64,000 bases of DNA from Mycolicibacterium tusciae JS617. Its GTDB lineage: Bacteria; Actinomycetota; Actinomycetes; Mycobacteriales; Mycobacteriaceae. The stretch is from contig NZ_KI912270.1 of NCBI RefSeq assembly GCF_000243415.2, positions 4,588,903 to 4,652,902 on the forward strand, given 5' to 3'. Below, one piece after another: positions 46,310-55,439 of this stretch (position 1 is its first letter; the number at the start of each line of letters is the position of its first letter). A program made the position numbers and the translations under genes. Below the pieces are notes generated by a model, which did no database searches, had not been told where the DNA came from, and saw only the letters and a program-made list of their open reading frames with translations.

Positions 46310-46323
46310 GGGACTTTAGACCT
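46310..46323 (-). promoter_or_regulatory. DosR (DevR)-box-like site upstream of the MFS/CPD-ATPase operon
   Basis: GGGACTTTAGACCT matches the mycobacterial DosR core GGGACTWWAGTCCC at 12 of 14 positions. It sits about 80 bases before the leftward MFS start codon. The flanks do not match the extended consensus. The hypothesis is supported by a downstream block of genes typical of dormancy. Confidence 0.5.
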
Positions 46324-46325
46324 AT

Positions 46326-46342
46326 TACTAAGTGGCTTAGTA
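46326..46342. promoter_or_regulatory. Perfect 17-bp palindrome TACTAAG-TGG-CTTAGTA
   Basis: Seven perfect base pairs around a three-base centre, next to the DosR-like site and upstream of the MFS gene. The symmetry and size fit a dimeric repressor operator. No dedicated regulator gene lies adjacent apart from the divergent CsoR. Confidence 0.5.
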
Positions 46343-46428
46343 GAGATGTCCACGAGCGGCTGACGGCTGCTGCCGCCACGCTGGGCGTTTGAGTTTCCAG
46401 TCCACGCAGAAGCACCCTTGACCAACCC

Positions 46429-46473
46429 GTACCCCTCAGGGGTATAGTAAATATGGATACCCCCCGTAGGTAT
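46429..46473. promoter_or_regulatory. Two CsoR-type operators before the copper operon
   Basis: GTACCCC-TCA-GGGGTATA spans 46429-46446 and ATACCCC-CCGT-AGGTAT spans 46457-46473, 28 bases apart. They lie 20-60 bases upstream of csoR. The pattern is the same as at the two CstR-like operons. Confidence 0.65.
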
Positions 46474-46491
46474 TACTGGAGGAGGTCGGCG

Positions 46492-46785
46492 ATGGACGCC
46501 ACGGCACCGGGTTATGTGGACTCCAAGGATTCCTACGCTAAGCGGCTGCGCCGGATCGAGGGTCAGGTGCGTGGTCTGGCGCGGATGGTCGAGGAAGACA
46601 CCTACTGCATCGATGTGCTGACCCAGATCTCGGCCGCGACCAAAGCACTCGAATCGGTGGCGTTGATGCTGCTCGAGGAGCATCTCACCCACTGCGTGAG
46701 CGATGCCGTCCAGGCAGGCGGGGACGTGGCGGAGCAAAAGATCAACGAAGCCTCCGCGGCCATCGCGCGTCTCGTGCGCTCCTGA
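46492..46785 (+). CDS. csoR: Copper-sensing repressor CsoR
   Basis: 97 residues from ATG 46492, with GGAGGAGG upstream. The frame opens earlier, through the operator, but is not used there. It has the DUF156 helical fold (RLRRIEGQVRGLARMVEEDT, then CIDVLTQISAATKALESVAL). The copper ligands C39, H64 (LLEEHLTHC) and C68 are all present, as in Mtb CsoR, which distinguishes it from the CstR-like paralogues. It should repress the operon with the chaperone and CopA ATPase and be released by Cu(I). Confidence 0.92.
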   Translation: MDATAPGYVDSKDSYAKRLRRIEGQVRGLARMVEEDTYCIDVLTQISAATKALESVALMLLEEHLTHCVSDAVQAGGDVAEQKINEASAAIARLVRS

Positions 46786-46830
46786 ATAGCCCTAATTTCT
46801 GAATGCCCCTACTACGGAAGTAGTCACCCG

Positions 46831-47178
46831 ATGGACCTGACGCTCACCCCCTCGCCGCCGGCGGCCGAGCCCGCCGCCGGATGCGGTTGCTGCTCCACGC
46901 AACCGCAGGCCGCAGCCGTTGCGAGCACACCCTCGAAGGAGGGCCACATGAGCACCACTACCACCATCAGCTACCCCGTGACCGGAATGACCTGCGGTCA
47001 CTGCGTCGGGGCGGTCACCGAAGAACTCACCGCGCTGCCCGGCGTCACCGCTCTCAGCGTGGACCTGGTCGCCGGGGGCACCTCAACCGTCACCATCACC
47101 AGCGACACCGCGATCGGCGACGACCAGGTCGCCGCCGCTCTCGCCGAGGCCGGCGACTACCGCCTGGCCACCGCCTGA
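46831..47178 (+). CDS. Copper chaperone (HMA domain) with Cys-rich N-terminal extension
   Basis: The frame from ATG 46831 encodes 115 residues. The HMA domain begins at an internal ATG 46948 that has a strong ribosome binding site (GAAGGAGGG), so a 76-residue chaperone may be the main product. It carries [20 protein letters not shown] and is CopZ-like, delivering Cu(I) to the ATPase. The 39-residue extension has a GCGCCS cluster that could hold copper. It lies between csoR and the CopA gene. Confidence 0.8.
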   Translation: MDLTLTPSPPAAEPAAGCGCCSTQPQAAAVASTPSKEGHMSTTTTISYPVTGMTCGHCVGAVTEELTALPGVTALSVDLVAGGTSTVTITSDTAIGDDQVAAALAEAGDYRLATA

Positions 47179-47230
47179 CAAATCCCGGCACCGCTCCCCT
47201 ATTGGGTGGACGTGCAGGAGAGGACAGCAC

Positions 47231-49495
47231 ATGAGCACCACCGATCACGCCGCCGAGCTCAACCATCCCCGCAGCATCGAGCTGTCGATCGGCGGGATGA
47301 CTTGCGCCTCGTGCGCCGCCCGGATCGAGAAGAAGCTCAACAAGCTCGACGGGGTCAGCGCCAGCGTCAACTACGCCACCGAAAAGGCCAAGGTCACCTT
47401 CGTCGACTCGGTGGCCCCCGACGATCTCGTCGCGACGGTGGAGGCGACCGGCTACACCGCCACCCTTCCCCCACCGCCCGACGCGGCGCCGGAGGAAACG
47501 GCTGCCCCATCGGAACCGGACGAGGCTGTGGCCTGGCGCCAGCGGCTGATGGTGTCGGCGGTGCTGACCGTGCCGGTCGTGTTGCTGTCGATGATCCCGG
47601 CGCTGCAGTTCGACAACTGGCAGTGGCTGACCCTGACACTGGCTTCACCCGTGGTGGTGTGGGGCGCACTGCCATTCCATCGCGCCGCCTGGACAAACCT
47701 TCGGCACGGCGCCGCCACGATGGACACCCTGATCTCCGTCGGAGTCACGGCCGCATACCTGTGGTCGCTGTGGGCGCTGTTCTTCACCCACGCCGGCATG
47801 ACCGGCATGACAATGACCTTCGACCTGCTGGCCACCGGCAGCGCCGAACCGCACATCTACCTCGAAGTCGCCTCCGCGGTGACCACCTTCATCCTCGCCG
47901 GCCGTTACTTCGAGGCCCGCGCGAAGCGGCAATCCGGCGCGGCGCTGCGCGCACTGCTGGACTTGGGCGCGAAGGACGTCGCGGTGCTGCGCGACGGATC
48001 GACCGAGACCCGCATCCCGATCAGCCAACTCGCCGTCGGCGACCAGTTCGTCATCCGACCCGGCGAGAAGATCGCCACCGACGGCGTCGTCGTCTCGGGC
48101 ACCTCCGCGGTCGACGCGTCGATGCTCACCGGCGAACCGGTACCCGTCGAGGTCGGGCCGGGCGACAGCGTCGTCGGCGCCACCGTGAACGCGGGCGGCC
48201 GGATCGTCGCGCGCGCCACCCGCGTGGGAGCCGACACCCAACTCGCGCAGATGGCACGCTTGGTCACCGAGGCGCAAAACGGCAAGGCGCCGGTGCAACG
48301 CCTCGCCGACCGGGTCTCGGCGGTGTTCGTCCCCATCGTCATCGGGCTCGCGCTGCTCACCCTCGCCGCCTGGCTGCTGACCGGAAACTCGGTGACCGCC
48401 GCATTCACCGCCGCGGTCGCGGTGCTGATCATCGCGTGCCCGTGCGCCCTGGGTCTGGCGACACCGACCGCCCTGCTCGTCGGCACCGGCCGCGGCGCCC
48501 AGCTCGGAATCCTGATCAAGGGCCCGCAGATCCTCGAATCGACCCGCCGCATCGACACGATCGTGCTGGACAAGACCGGCACCATCACCACCGGCCGGAT
48601 GACCGTCGCCTCGGTGCACGCCGCTGGCGGCGAATCCGAGGCCGAAACCCTGCGACTGGCGGGCGCGCTCGAACACGCCTCCGAACACCCGATCGCCCAA
48701 GCCATCGCCGCGCACGCCGCGGCGCAAGGCTCGCTACCGGGCGTCGAAAACTTCGAAAACCATGGCGGCCGCGGCGTTTCCGGTGTCGTCGAGGGCCACG
48801 CCATCGTCGCCGGCCGGTATAGCTGGCTGCGCGAGCAGTGGGCGCTGAGGGCCCCCGAATCGCTGCAACTCGTCGTCGACGACGCCGAAACGGCGGGCCG
48901 CACCCCCGTATGGATCGCCTGGGACGGCCAGATCCGCGCGGTGATCGTCGTCTCCGACACCGTCAAAGACACCTCGGCGGAGGCGATCGACGAACTGCGC
49001 GCGCTCGGACTGCGCCCTGTGCTGCTCACCGGGGACAACCACCGCGCCGCCCAGACGGTTGCGAACCAGGTCGGCATCGACGAGGTCGTGGCCGAGGTGC
49101 TGCCCGCCGACAAGGTCGACGTCATCAAGAAACTCCAGGATGAGGGACGGGTCGTGGCGATGGTCGGCGACGGCGTCAACGATGCGGCCGCGCTGGCCCA
49201 GGCCGACCTCGGCCTGGCCATGGGCACCGGCACCGACGTCGCGATCGAGGCCTCCGACCTGACCCTGGTACGCGGTGACCTGCGCGCCGCGCCTGATGCG
49301 ATCCGCCTGGCCCGCGCCACCCTCCGCACCATCAAGGGCAACCTGTTCTGGGCGTTCGCCTACAACGTCGCAGCACTCCCGTTGGCCGCCGTCGGGCTGC
49401 TCAACCCGCTGATCGCCGGCGCCGCCATGGCCTTCAGCTCCGTGTTCGTGGTGAGCAACAGCCTGCGACTGCGCCGATTCACGCCTAGTCGGTAG
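47231..49495 (+). CDS. Copper-exporting P1B-1 ATPase (CopA/CtpV-like)
   Basis: 754 residues with GGAGAGG upstream. One N-terminal HMA domain ([19 protein letters not shown]), then membrane segments, [13 protein letters not shown] actuator loop, [10 protein letters not shown] metal site, [11 protein letters not shown] phosphorylation site, SEHPIAQ, and [20 protein letters not shown]. This is the standard Cu(I) exporter. With csoR and the chaperone it forms a complete copper-resistance operon. A fragment of a close relative lies at 34652-34819. Long antisense frames are shadows. Confidence 0.95.
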   Translation: MSTTDHAAELNHPRSIELSIGGMTCASCAARIEKKLNKLDGVSASVNYATEKAKVTFVDSVAPDDLVATVEATGYTATLPPPPDAAPEETAAPSEPDEAVAWRQRLMVSAVLTVPVVLLSMIPALQFDNWQWLTLTLASPVVVWGALPFHRAAWTNLRHGAATMDTLISVGVTAAYLWSLWALFFTHAGMTGMTMTFDLLATGSAEPHIYLEVASAVTTFILAGRYFEARAKRQSGAALRALLDLGAKDVAVLRDGSTETRIPISQLAVGDQFVIRPGEKIATDGVVVSGTSAVDASMLTGEPVPVEVGPGDSVVGATVNAGGRIVARATRVGADTQLAQMARLVTEAQNGKAPVQRLADRVSAVFVPIVIGLALLTLAAWLLTGNSVTAAFTAAVAVLIIACPCALGLATPTALLVGTGRGAQLGILIKGPQILESTRRIDTIVLDKTGTITTGRMTVASVHAAGGESEAETLRLAGALEHASEHPIAQAIAAHAAAQGSLPGVENFENHGGRGVSGVVEGHAIVAGRYSWLREQWALRAPESLQLVVDDAETAGRTPVWIAWDGQIRAVIVVSDTVKDTSAEAIDELRALGLRPVLLTGDNHRAAQTVANQVGIDEVVAEVLPADKVDVIKKLQDEGRVVAMVGDGVNDAAALAQADLGLAMGTGTDVAIEASDLTLVRGDLRAAPDAIRLARATLRTIKGNLFWAFAYNVAALPLAAVGLLNPLIAGAAMAFSSVFVVSNSLRLRRFTPSR

Positions 49496-49575
49496 TGCAA
49501 TAAGTTGGGCAGCAACGTCTTTGGCGATCTGCAGGACCTACGGCCATTCAGGTCGGAAAGCGGAAGAGGCGCGAT

Positions 49576-50172
49576 ATGAAGCTCAATAAGATCGAGCGGG
49601 CCGCAATGAACAATCCGGTGCGGGCCGCGCACCAGCACCACCGGGAGGCGGCGTGGTTTCGGCGGCTGGCCGGCGGCGCGTTGACGGGCCAGGACGTGCT
49701 CGAGGTCGGCTGCGGTCGCGGGGTGGGCGCGCAGGTGATCATGGACAGGCTGGGCGCCACCAATGTCACCGCCTTCGACCTCGACGAATCGATGGTGGAG
49801 CTGGCACGCAAACGACTGCACGGGCGACCGGTGTCGCTATCGGTGGGCGACGTCTGCGAAATCGGGGAGCCGGCCGGCGGCGTCGACACGGTCGTGGATT
49901 TCGGCATCATCCACCACGTACCTGACTGGCAGCAGGCCGTCGCCGAGATCGCTCGAGTGCTACGGCCCGGCGGACTGCTCTTGTTCGAGGAAGTCCCGCG
50001 CCGCGTGCTCGACAGCTGGGCGTTACGTACGTTCACCGAGCACCCACGCGACAACCGTTTCGAGGCCGACGAATTCGCCGCCGAATTAGCTCGCCACGGG
50101 CTGCACGGAACGGGACATATCGAAGACCACCTCGCCGGGATGGTGTTCGTCGGGGCGGCGCGCAAGCTCTGA
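49576..50172 (+). CDS. Class I SAM-dependent methyltransferase
   Basis: 198 residues, AAGAGG upstream of ATG 49576. Motif I is VLEVGCGRGVGAQVIMDRLG, motif II is TAFDLDESMVELARKRL, then DTVVDFGIIHHVPDWQQAVA and RVLRPGGLLLFEEVPRRVLD. This is a small Methyltransf_11-type enzyme with no substrate clue. It follows the copper ATPase by 80 bases on the same strand. It differs from the methyltransferase at 33245. Confidence 0.8.
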   Translation: MKLNKIERAAMNNPVRAAHQHHREAAWFRRLAGGALTGQDVLEVGCGRGVGAQVIMDRLGATNVTAFDLDESMVELARKRLHGRPVSLSVGDVCEIGEPAGGVDTVVDFGIIHHVPDWQQAVAEIARVLRPGGLLLFEEVPRRVLDSWALRTFTEHPRDNRFEADEFAAELARHGLHGTGHIEDHLAGMVFVGAARKL

Positions 50173-50203
50173 ACCGACGAACCCTGTTGGGTCACTCTTC
50201 GGT

Positions 50204-50745
50204 GTTTGATAGCGGCGAGGCGAAAACACAGGTCGGCGACGAGGTGTTCGCGTGGGGGCGCAATCCGATCTGCACTGCCATGCTGGTGTTCACCCCCGGT
50301 GTGGCGATGACAGCACCAACCCCCGTTGGCACTGATCGGGTTCGGTTGCTATTTATCGCCATCAGGCTTCCTGACCCGTGGGCGCGGATGTCGCGGTAAG
50401 TCGTCATCGGGGTAGATGATCCGCCTGGTTAGGAGGCGGCTTGGGTCGGTGAGTGTTTCGTCAGCGATCCGCCCCGCCCGGTCGACGGTGAGTAGCACGG
50501 AGATCGACGCGGCAGGGTATCCGAGGGCAAGCGGGGTTGGCCCGCTGTCGGTCGAGATACAACTGCCTACGGGGCGACTGAACGTCCCACCAACCACCCT
50601 GATCAATCTCTGCTGCGTCGTCCGAGGACGAATGGCGGTTCAGAGATTGTCTCGTACGTTCAGCTGGGCTGGCGGAGTCGGAGGCCGGCAGCGCGATAGA
50701 TCGCATCCTGCGCCCCCACCGCGGCACTACGTCGCCGCCCACCCG
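50204..50745. other. Gene-poor stretch before the integrase remnant
   Basis: No confident gene. On the minus strand 50349-50606 encodes 85 residues including ASISVLLTVDRAGRIADETL and SRLLTRRIIYPDDDL; its composition is coding-like and it may be the end of a lost gene. A weak dyad at 50173-50203 (ACCGA/TCGGT around ACCC/GGGT) could terminate the preceding gene. Confidence 0.4.
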
Positions 50746-51468
50746 AGCGACCTCGACCGCCCCAAGGTTCCTGGCAGTGTCAGGGCCCGCACGGTCGTGA
50801 CCATGCTCGTCGTGTTGTCGTCAGCCCTCGATGACGCCATGAGGGAGGGACTGGTGGCCCGTAACGTCGCCCGTTTGGTCAAGCGCCCAGGGGTCGAGCA
50901 CCACGAGATGGCCAGCTGGACGCCGGAACAGGCCGGCCAGTTCCGCGAGCATCTGCGCGACGAGCGGCTGATGGCCTGCTGGCTACTGACATTGGCAGGG
51001 CTGCGCCGGTCGGAAGTTCTCGGACTACGGTGGTCCGATGTCGACTTCGATGCCGGCACCGTCGCGGTCGCCCAGGGCCGCGTCGTAGTTGAGGGGCAGG
51101 GCACCATGACCGGCGATCCGAAGTCGAAACGGTCCCGGCGGGCGTTGCCGATGCCTGCCGACGTTCTCTCCGCGCTTCGGGCCCTTAAAGTCCAGCAGGC
51201 GAGCGAGCGGCTGGCTCTCGGCGACCAATACCCCGACACCGGCTTAGTCGCCGTCAACGAAGACGGCTACCCCATCCGGCCGGAGACCTACTCGACCGAA
51301 TTAGCCCGGCTGGCGACAGCCGCTGGCGTGCCCACGATTCGCCTGCACGACGTCCGGCACACCGCTGCCACCATGCTCCTAGACGGTGGCACCACACCGT
51401 CGGCCACGGCCAAGTGGTTGGGCCACGACCCGGCGATCACGCTGCGGGTGTACTGGGGGTCCCCTTAG
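50746..51468 (+). pseudogene. Tyrosine recombinase (integrase), truncated at both ends
   Basis: Similarity starts near 50746 (VLSSALDDAMREGLVARNVA) and covers the catalytic domain: LAGLRRSEVLGLRWSDVDF (first Arg), LHDVRHTAATMLLDGG (His-xx-Arg), WLGHDPAITLRVY (His and the catalytic Tyr). Three codons after the tyrosine the frame ends (WGSP, stop), exactly where a Tn3-type terminal repeat begins. The arm-type N-terminal domain is also missing. It is a dead integrase, possibly from a phage or integrative element. Confidence 0.8.
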
Positions 51469-51486
51469 CAATGGAGCGGATCTGGT
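51456..51486 (+). repeat. Tn3-family terminal inverted-repeat-like end
   Basis: The sequence starting GGGGTCCCCTTAGCAATGG matches the segment at 63405 (GGGGTCGCCGTAGCAACCG) at about 25 of 31 positions. The GGGG start is typical of Tn3-family ends. It lies just outside a resolvase gene and cuts the integrase, so it marks the left end of an insertion. Confidence 0.6.
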
Positions 51487-51505
51487 CCGTGGCGCGGGTG
51501 GCTGC

Positions 51506-52108
51506 TCACGCTCGACGGGCCCGGACTGGTTTTGGCGCGCCAGCTCTCTGCACGGCCCGGTAGACGGTGGAGCGGGCGACGGAGAACAGCTCAGCGAGCT
51601 CGGCGCTGGTGTGTTTTCCGGCGCGCCACAGCTCGACGAGGTGCGCCTCCTGGGCGGGTTTGAGCTTGGGTTGCTTGCCGCGCAGCCGGCCCTTGGCGTT
51701 GGCGACTTTCATGCCCTCCCTCGTGCGCATCCTGATCAAGTCCGATTCAAACTCAGCGATCATTGCAAGGACGTTGAACAGTAGCCGCCCGACCGGGTCG
51801 GTCGGGTCGTGTACCGAGCCGCCGATGTTCAGCTTGACTCCGGCGGTAGTGAGTTCCGCGACGATGTTGCGGGCATCGGTCAGGGAGCGGGCGAGCCGAT
51901 CCAGCTTGGTGACCACCAGGGTGTCGCCCGAACGGCAGGCGGCCAGCGCCTCGCGCAGCCCAGGACGAGCCCGGTTGGCGCCGGTCAGACCGTGGTCGAC
52001 GTAGATCCGATTCGGCTTCACACCGAGCGCGGTCAGGGCGTCGCGCTGGGCGGTGAGATCCTGGGCGTTGGTCGAGCATCGGGCGTACCCGACCAGCAAT
52101 CTGGCCAC
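51506..52108 (-). CDS. Serine recombinase (TnpR-like resolvase)
   Basis: 200 residues. The catalytic Ser is in YARCSTNAQD, followed by KLDRLARS, then LLFNVLAMIAEFESDLIRMR and a C-terminal HTH (SAELAELFSVARSTVYRAVQ). This is a small resolvase/invertase of the Tn3 TnpR kind. Only 20 bases separate its stop from the putative Tn3 end at 51456-51486. No matching tnpA is present here; the other side runs into a truncated multicopper oxidase, so the transposon is incomplete. It may still be able to act on res sites. Confidence 0.88.
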   Translation of the reverse strand: MARLLVGYARCSTNAQDLTAQRDALTALGVKPNRIYVDHGLTGANRARPGLREALAACRSGDTLVVTKLDRLARSLTDARNIVAELTTAGVKLNIGGSVHDPTDPVGRLLFNVLAMIAEFESDLIRMRTREGMKVANAKGRLRGKQPKLKPAQEAHLVELWRAGKHTSAELAELFSVARSTVYRAVQRAGAPKPVRARRA

Positions 52109-52145
52109 CGGGCGACTGTACCGGTTAGGCCACCGTCACCGGGCT

Positions 52146-52889
52146 TTATTTCGGGCGGGTGTTATGGGATTGTCCGGCCGTGAGTTCAGCAGGGTGTTCA
52201 GGCATCTGGGTTGCTCCGCCGGCCGTCCCGTAGGCGCTGGGTTCAGCGACGGCGCCGTTGCTCTGCAGGTTGATGTCGGTGACCAGCAGCACCCGGTCGG
52301 CGGTCACAGAAAACTCGGGTGCCTGCCCGGGCGGGTGCTCGACCACCAGCAGCGCGCCGGCCAGCCCGCCGAAGATCTGGTTGGCCACTACGCCGTGGTG
52401 GTGTGGGTGATACCAAAAGGTGCCAGTCGGATGATCGGGCGGAACCCGAAACAGGTAGTCGAACGACGTGCCCGGGTCGACGGCCAGGAACGGGTTATCG
52501 CTGTTGCCGAGCGGGGACACCCGCAGCCCATGGGTGTGCAAATTGGTGGGCTCCTCCAGGCGATTGGTCAGGCGCACCGCCAGCTCATCGCCGGGCCGGA
52601 CCCGCAGCGTTGGCCCAGGGGAGGTGGCGTTGTAATTCAACGCGTGCGTCTTCCGCCCGGCCACCTGTACTCCCGCAGCGGCGGTGATCTCAACCTGCAG
52701 GCGCCCGTCGCGGCTGTCCCGCAGCGGCGGCTGGGTCAGCTCAGCGCCGGTATCGGCCGGGGCGAACCCGCCGCCCGTTGCGGCGCCCCCACCGCTGGCG
52801 ATCCAGCCGGCCGTACCGGCAGCGACGGCGGCCGCACCGAGCCCACCCAGCACCATCGCGCGGCGGCGACTGACCGGAGCGGGTGTCAT
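52146..52889 (-). pseudogene. Multicopper oxidase, N-terminal half only
   Basis: 247 residues with a Tat-type signal (SRRRAMVLGGLGAAAVAAGT). Copper-ligand motifs LHTHGLRVSP and WYHPHHHGVV of the first cupredoxin domain are present. The protein ends after about residue 247 (QSHNTRPK), while full enzymes are near 500 residues and carry the type 1 copper site at the C-terminus. The missing half lies where the resolvase is, so the transposon event removed it. An MmcO/CueO-like cuprous oxidase was probably lost. Overlaps the SHOCT gene by four bases. Confidence 0.8.
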
Positions 52890-53110
52890 CCCAGCTCGCT
52901 GCGGCGCTGCCGGTACTCCTGGTCGTCGATCTCCCCGCGGGCGTAGCGCTCATCGAGGATCCGACGCGCCGAACTCACGCCGCCCGGGGACTGGCCGCCG
53001 CTTCGGCTAGCGGCGAGCCGGTATACGAGGTATCCCAGCAGCAGCACCCCCATCAACACCAGTAGCGGCCACACAACCCACCAACCGCCCATTCCAGCGC
53101 CACCCATCAT
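52886..53110 (-). CDS. Small SHOCT-domain membrane protein
   Basis: 74 residues from ATG 53110 (or ATG 53107, better spaced from AGGAGG). A Gly-rich start, one membrane helix (VVWPLLVLMGVLLLGYLVYR) and a SHOCT motif at the end (ARRILDERYARGEIDDQEYR). SHOCT proteins are small anchors of unknown function often found next to metal or membrane genes. It is followed with a four-base overlap by the truncated multicopper oxidase, so the two were one operon. Confidence 0.75.
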   Translation of the reverse strand: MMGGAGMGGWWVVWPLLVLMGVLLLGYLVYRLAASRSGGQSPGGVSSARRILDERYARGEIDDQEYRQRRSELG

Positions 53111-53227
53111 GGCCTCCTTACCTCTACCTCTACTTGTTAGGTCTCTATCTAGTTTTGGTCGATCAGCCGCTGTGTTCGGCCGGTGCACTCAAGGATTGCC
53201 CGGTGCAGCTCACCGTGGGTATCTCGG

Positions 53228-54574
53228 TCAGATGACGAGTTCGAGTTTCTCGGCCCGGTTGAAGGTGTCGTCGATGAGGACGACAGTGCGTTCGGGCTCA
53301 TCGATGATCGAGGCAGCGATCGATGAGCGGTAGCCCGATGCGCAGTGCACCCATACTTCTCCGGTGGGCACTTCGCCGATACGGTCGGCGAGTTGATGCA
53401 GCGGGATGTTGAGCGCGCCGGGGATGTGGCTCTCGTCGTATTCGCCGTTTTGGCGGACGTCGAGCACGCTGAGGTTGTCCTCGCCAATCACCTCGGCGAG
53501 GGCGGTGAAGTTCGCGACGCGGTAGGACCGCAGCGGGGTGCCGTCGACGAGGTTGTCGATGTTGCCGACAGCGGCTCCGGTGAGATTGTCCACCCCTATG
53601 CGCACGAGTTCGCGGCGTGCTTCGGCGATCTGGTCTTTGTCCTCCCCGATGAGGGTCAGCGGGGCACCCCAGGTGTAGAGCCAGCCGAGGTAGGCGACGA
53701 AGTGGTCGGACAATTCGAACCCCAGGGTGCCGCCGAGGTGCCCGGCGGCGAACGCGGTCCGGTTTCGCAGGTCCACGACCCACTCGCCGGCTTCGATGCG
53801 CCGCCGCAGCTCGGGCGGGTCGACCGGTTCGGGCATGGACAGATCGACCGGAGCAGGGCCTTGGGTGTTGATGACACCCATGTGGGCGTAGTAGGCGGGG
53901 TAAGCCGACAGCCCGGAGATCAGGTCGTCGATGTAGGTCTGCTCGTCCTGGGTCAGGGCCGGGTTGTTCTCGCGTTGTTCGGCGATGGTGGAGGAGTCGC
54001 CGCTGGAGGGGGTGGCCGAGCAGAAGCTGCCGAACCCGTGGGTGGGATAGACCTGGGTCTTGTCGGGCAGTTCCTCGGCCAACCGGCGCACGGAATGGAA
54101 CTGCGCTCGGGTGAGCTCCCGGGTGTGTTCGTCGCCGAGCAGGTCGGTGCGTCCGGTGGTGCCGTGCAGCATCGACCCGCCGGTGAACACCCCGACGACC
54201 ACCCCGGCGTGGTCGTGGAGGGTGTAGCTGACGTGGTGGTGGGTGTGCCCGGGGGTATGCATGACCTGCAACTGGATGGGCCCGGCGTCGATGACGTCGC
54301 CGTCGTTGACCGCGCGGCGCTGGTAATCGACGTCGTCACCCGCGGGGACCACGTATTGGGCTCCGGTCACACGCGCGAGTTCCAAACCGCCGGTGACGTA
54401 GTCGTTGTGGATGTGGGTTTCCAGGACGTGGGTGATCTGCACGCCGCCGTCGCGGGCCAGGTCGAGGACGCGGTCGATGTCGCGCTGCGGGTCGATGACC
54501 ACGCCGGTGTCGGCTTCGTGGATCAGGTAGCTGCGGTCACCCAGCCCGGAAGTCTCGATGATGGCTACATCCAT
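53228..54574 (-). CDS. MBL-fold / double-rhodanese fusion, copy B
   Basis: 448 residues from ATG 54574, with GAGGAGAAG upstream. Domain plan as copy A: MBL ligands THIHND and PGHTHHH, FTGGSML at the ETHE1 aspartate position, rhodanese 1 without Cys, rhodanese 2 with VHCASGYRSS. The protein lacks the five-residue duplication seen in copy A. It ends sulfur operon B (CstR-like, DUF302, TauE/SafE, this gene). The product probably turns persulfide sulfur into sulfite or thiosulfate. Confidence 0.85.
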   Translation of the reverse strand: MDVAIIETSGLGDRSYLIHEADTGVVIDPQRDIDRVLDLARDGGVQITHVLETHIHNDYVTGGLELARVTGAQYVVPAGDDVDYQRRAVNDGDVIDAGPIQLQVMHTPGHTHHHVSYTLHDHAGVVVGVFTGGSMLHGTTGRTDLLGDEHTRELTRAQFHSVRRLAEELPDKTQVYPTHGFGSFCSATPSSGDSSTIAEQRENNPALTQDEQTYIDDLISGLSAYPAYYAHMGVINTQGPAPVDLSMPEPVDPPELRRRIEAGEWVVDLRNRTAFAAGHLGGTLGFELSDHFVAYLGWLYTWGAPLTLIGEDKDQIAEARRELVRIGVDNLTGAAVGNIDNLVDGTPLRSYRVANFTALAEVIGEDNLSVLDVRQNGEYDESHIPGALNIPLHQLADRIGEVPTGEVWVHCASGYRSSIAASIIDEPERTVVLIDDTFNRAEKLELVI

Positions 54575-54620
54575 GGGTCTTCTCCTCGTTCGGTGTTGTA
54601 CGGTCGAAGTGGTCCTGTGG

Positions 54621-55400
54621 CTAGTGCAGGAAGACGGTGTCGACGAGGACGTAGGCGGCGACGGCGAGGACCAGGTAGGCAAACCAGTGCTGCAAGCGGC
54701 CGGTGTCGATCTTGGTGCCGAAGTGCCCGGCGATCAGCGATCCGGCGATGGCGGTGCCGACGAACGCGGTGGTGAGCGACCAGTTGATGCTGGGCCCGTC
54801 CAGGTGGGAAAACACCCCGGCCGCCGAGTTCGCGGTAATGATGAGCAGTGAGGTACCGACCGCGATGGGCATCTCCACACCCAGCAGCACCACCAGAGCC
54901 GGGATGATCAAGAAGCCGCCGCCGACGCCGAAAAGCCCGGTCAACAAGCCGACCACGATCGCGGCGGGGATCGAGCGGGGGGCGCAGCGGCGCCAGTTGA
55001 TGCCGTCGTTGCCCACCTCGCAGGCGGTACCGGTGTCGGCGGAATCGAGCAGCATCCGCACCCCGGCGGCGATCATCACCACGGCGAAGCCGATCATGAT
55101 CGCCGCCTGCGGCAGGTGGCGCCCAATGGCGGCGCCGAGGTAAGTGGCCGGGATACCGGCGGCGGCGAAGACGCCGGCCAGTCGCCACTGCACCTGCTGC
55201 GCGCGCACTTTCGGCAGGGCGCCGACAGCTGAGGCGACCGCGATCACGATCAGCGAGATCGGGATGGCCTGCTCGATGTCGAGGCCCAGGACGTAAACCA
55301 GCGCCGGTACGGCCAGAATCGACCCGCCGCCGCCGAGCAGCCCCAGCAGCACGCCGATAACCACCCCAAGAGCCAGCGCGAGGGTGATGGTCATCGTCAT
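54621..55400 (-). CDS. TauE/SafE-family exporter, copy B
   Basis: 259 residues from ATG 55400. Two TauE repeats with glycine motifs GLLGGGGSILAVPALVYVLG and GLFGVGGGFLIIPALVVLLG. It is highly similar to copy A over its whole length and differs mostly in membrane-helix residues. It probably exports sulfite or a related anion made by the downstream MBL-rhodanese. Same order and spacing as in operon A. Confidence 0.85.
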   Translation of the reverse strand: MTMTITLALALGVVIGVLLGLLGGGGSILAVPALVYVLGLDIEQAIPISLIVIAVASAVGALPKVRAQQVQWRLAGVFAAAGIPATYLGAAIGRHLPQAAIMIGFAVVMIAAGVRMLLDSADTGTACEVGNDGINWRRCAPRSIPAAIVVGLLTGLFGVGGGFLIIPALVVLLGVEMPIAVGTSLLIITANSAAGVFSHLDGPSINWSLTTAFVGTAIAGSLIAGHFGTKIDTGRLQHWFAYLVLAVAAYVLVDTVFLH

Positions 55401-55439
55401 GGTGTGTCGTCATTGGGGGCTCATCGCCCCGAATCAGAG

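Noticed and set aside
47645..49341. Long minus-strand ORFs (360 and 478 residues) opposite the copper ATPase
   Set aside because: They are mirror shadows of the high-GC copA gene; their translations are Arg/Ser/Ala-rich without domains, while the plus strand has all P-type ATPase motifs.
53345..54775. 476-residue plus-strand ORF opposite MBL-rhodanese copy B
   Set aside because: Gly/Val/Asp-rich antisense translation of the real gene; no family pattern.
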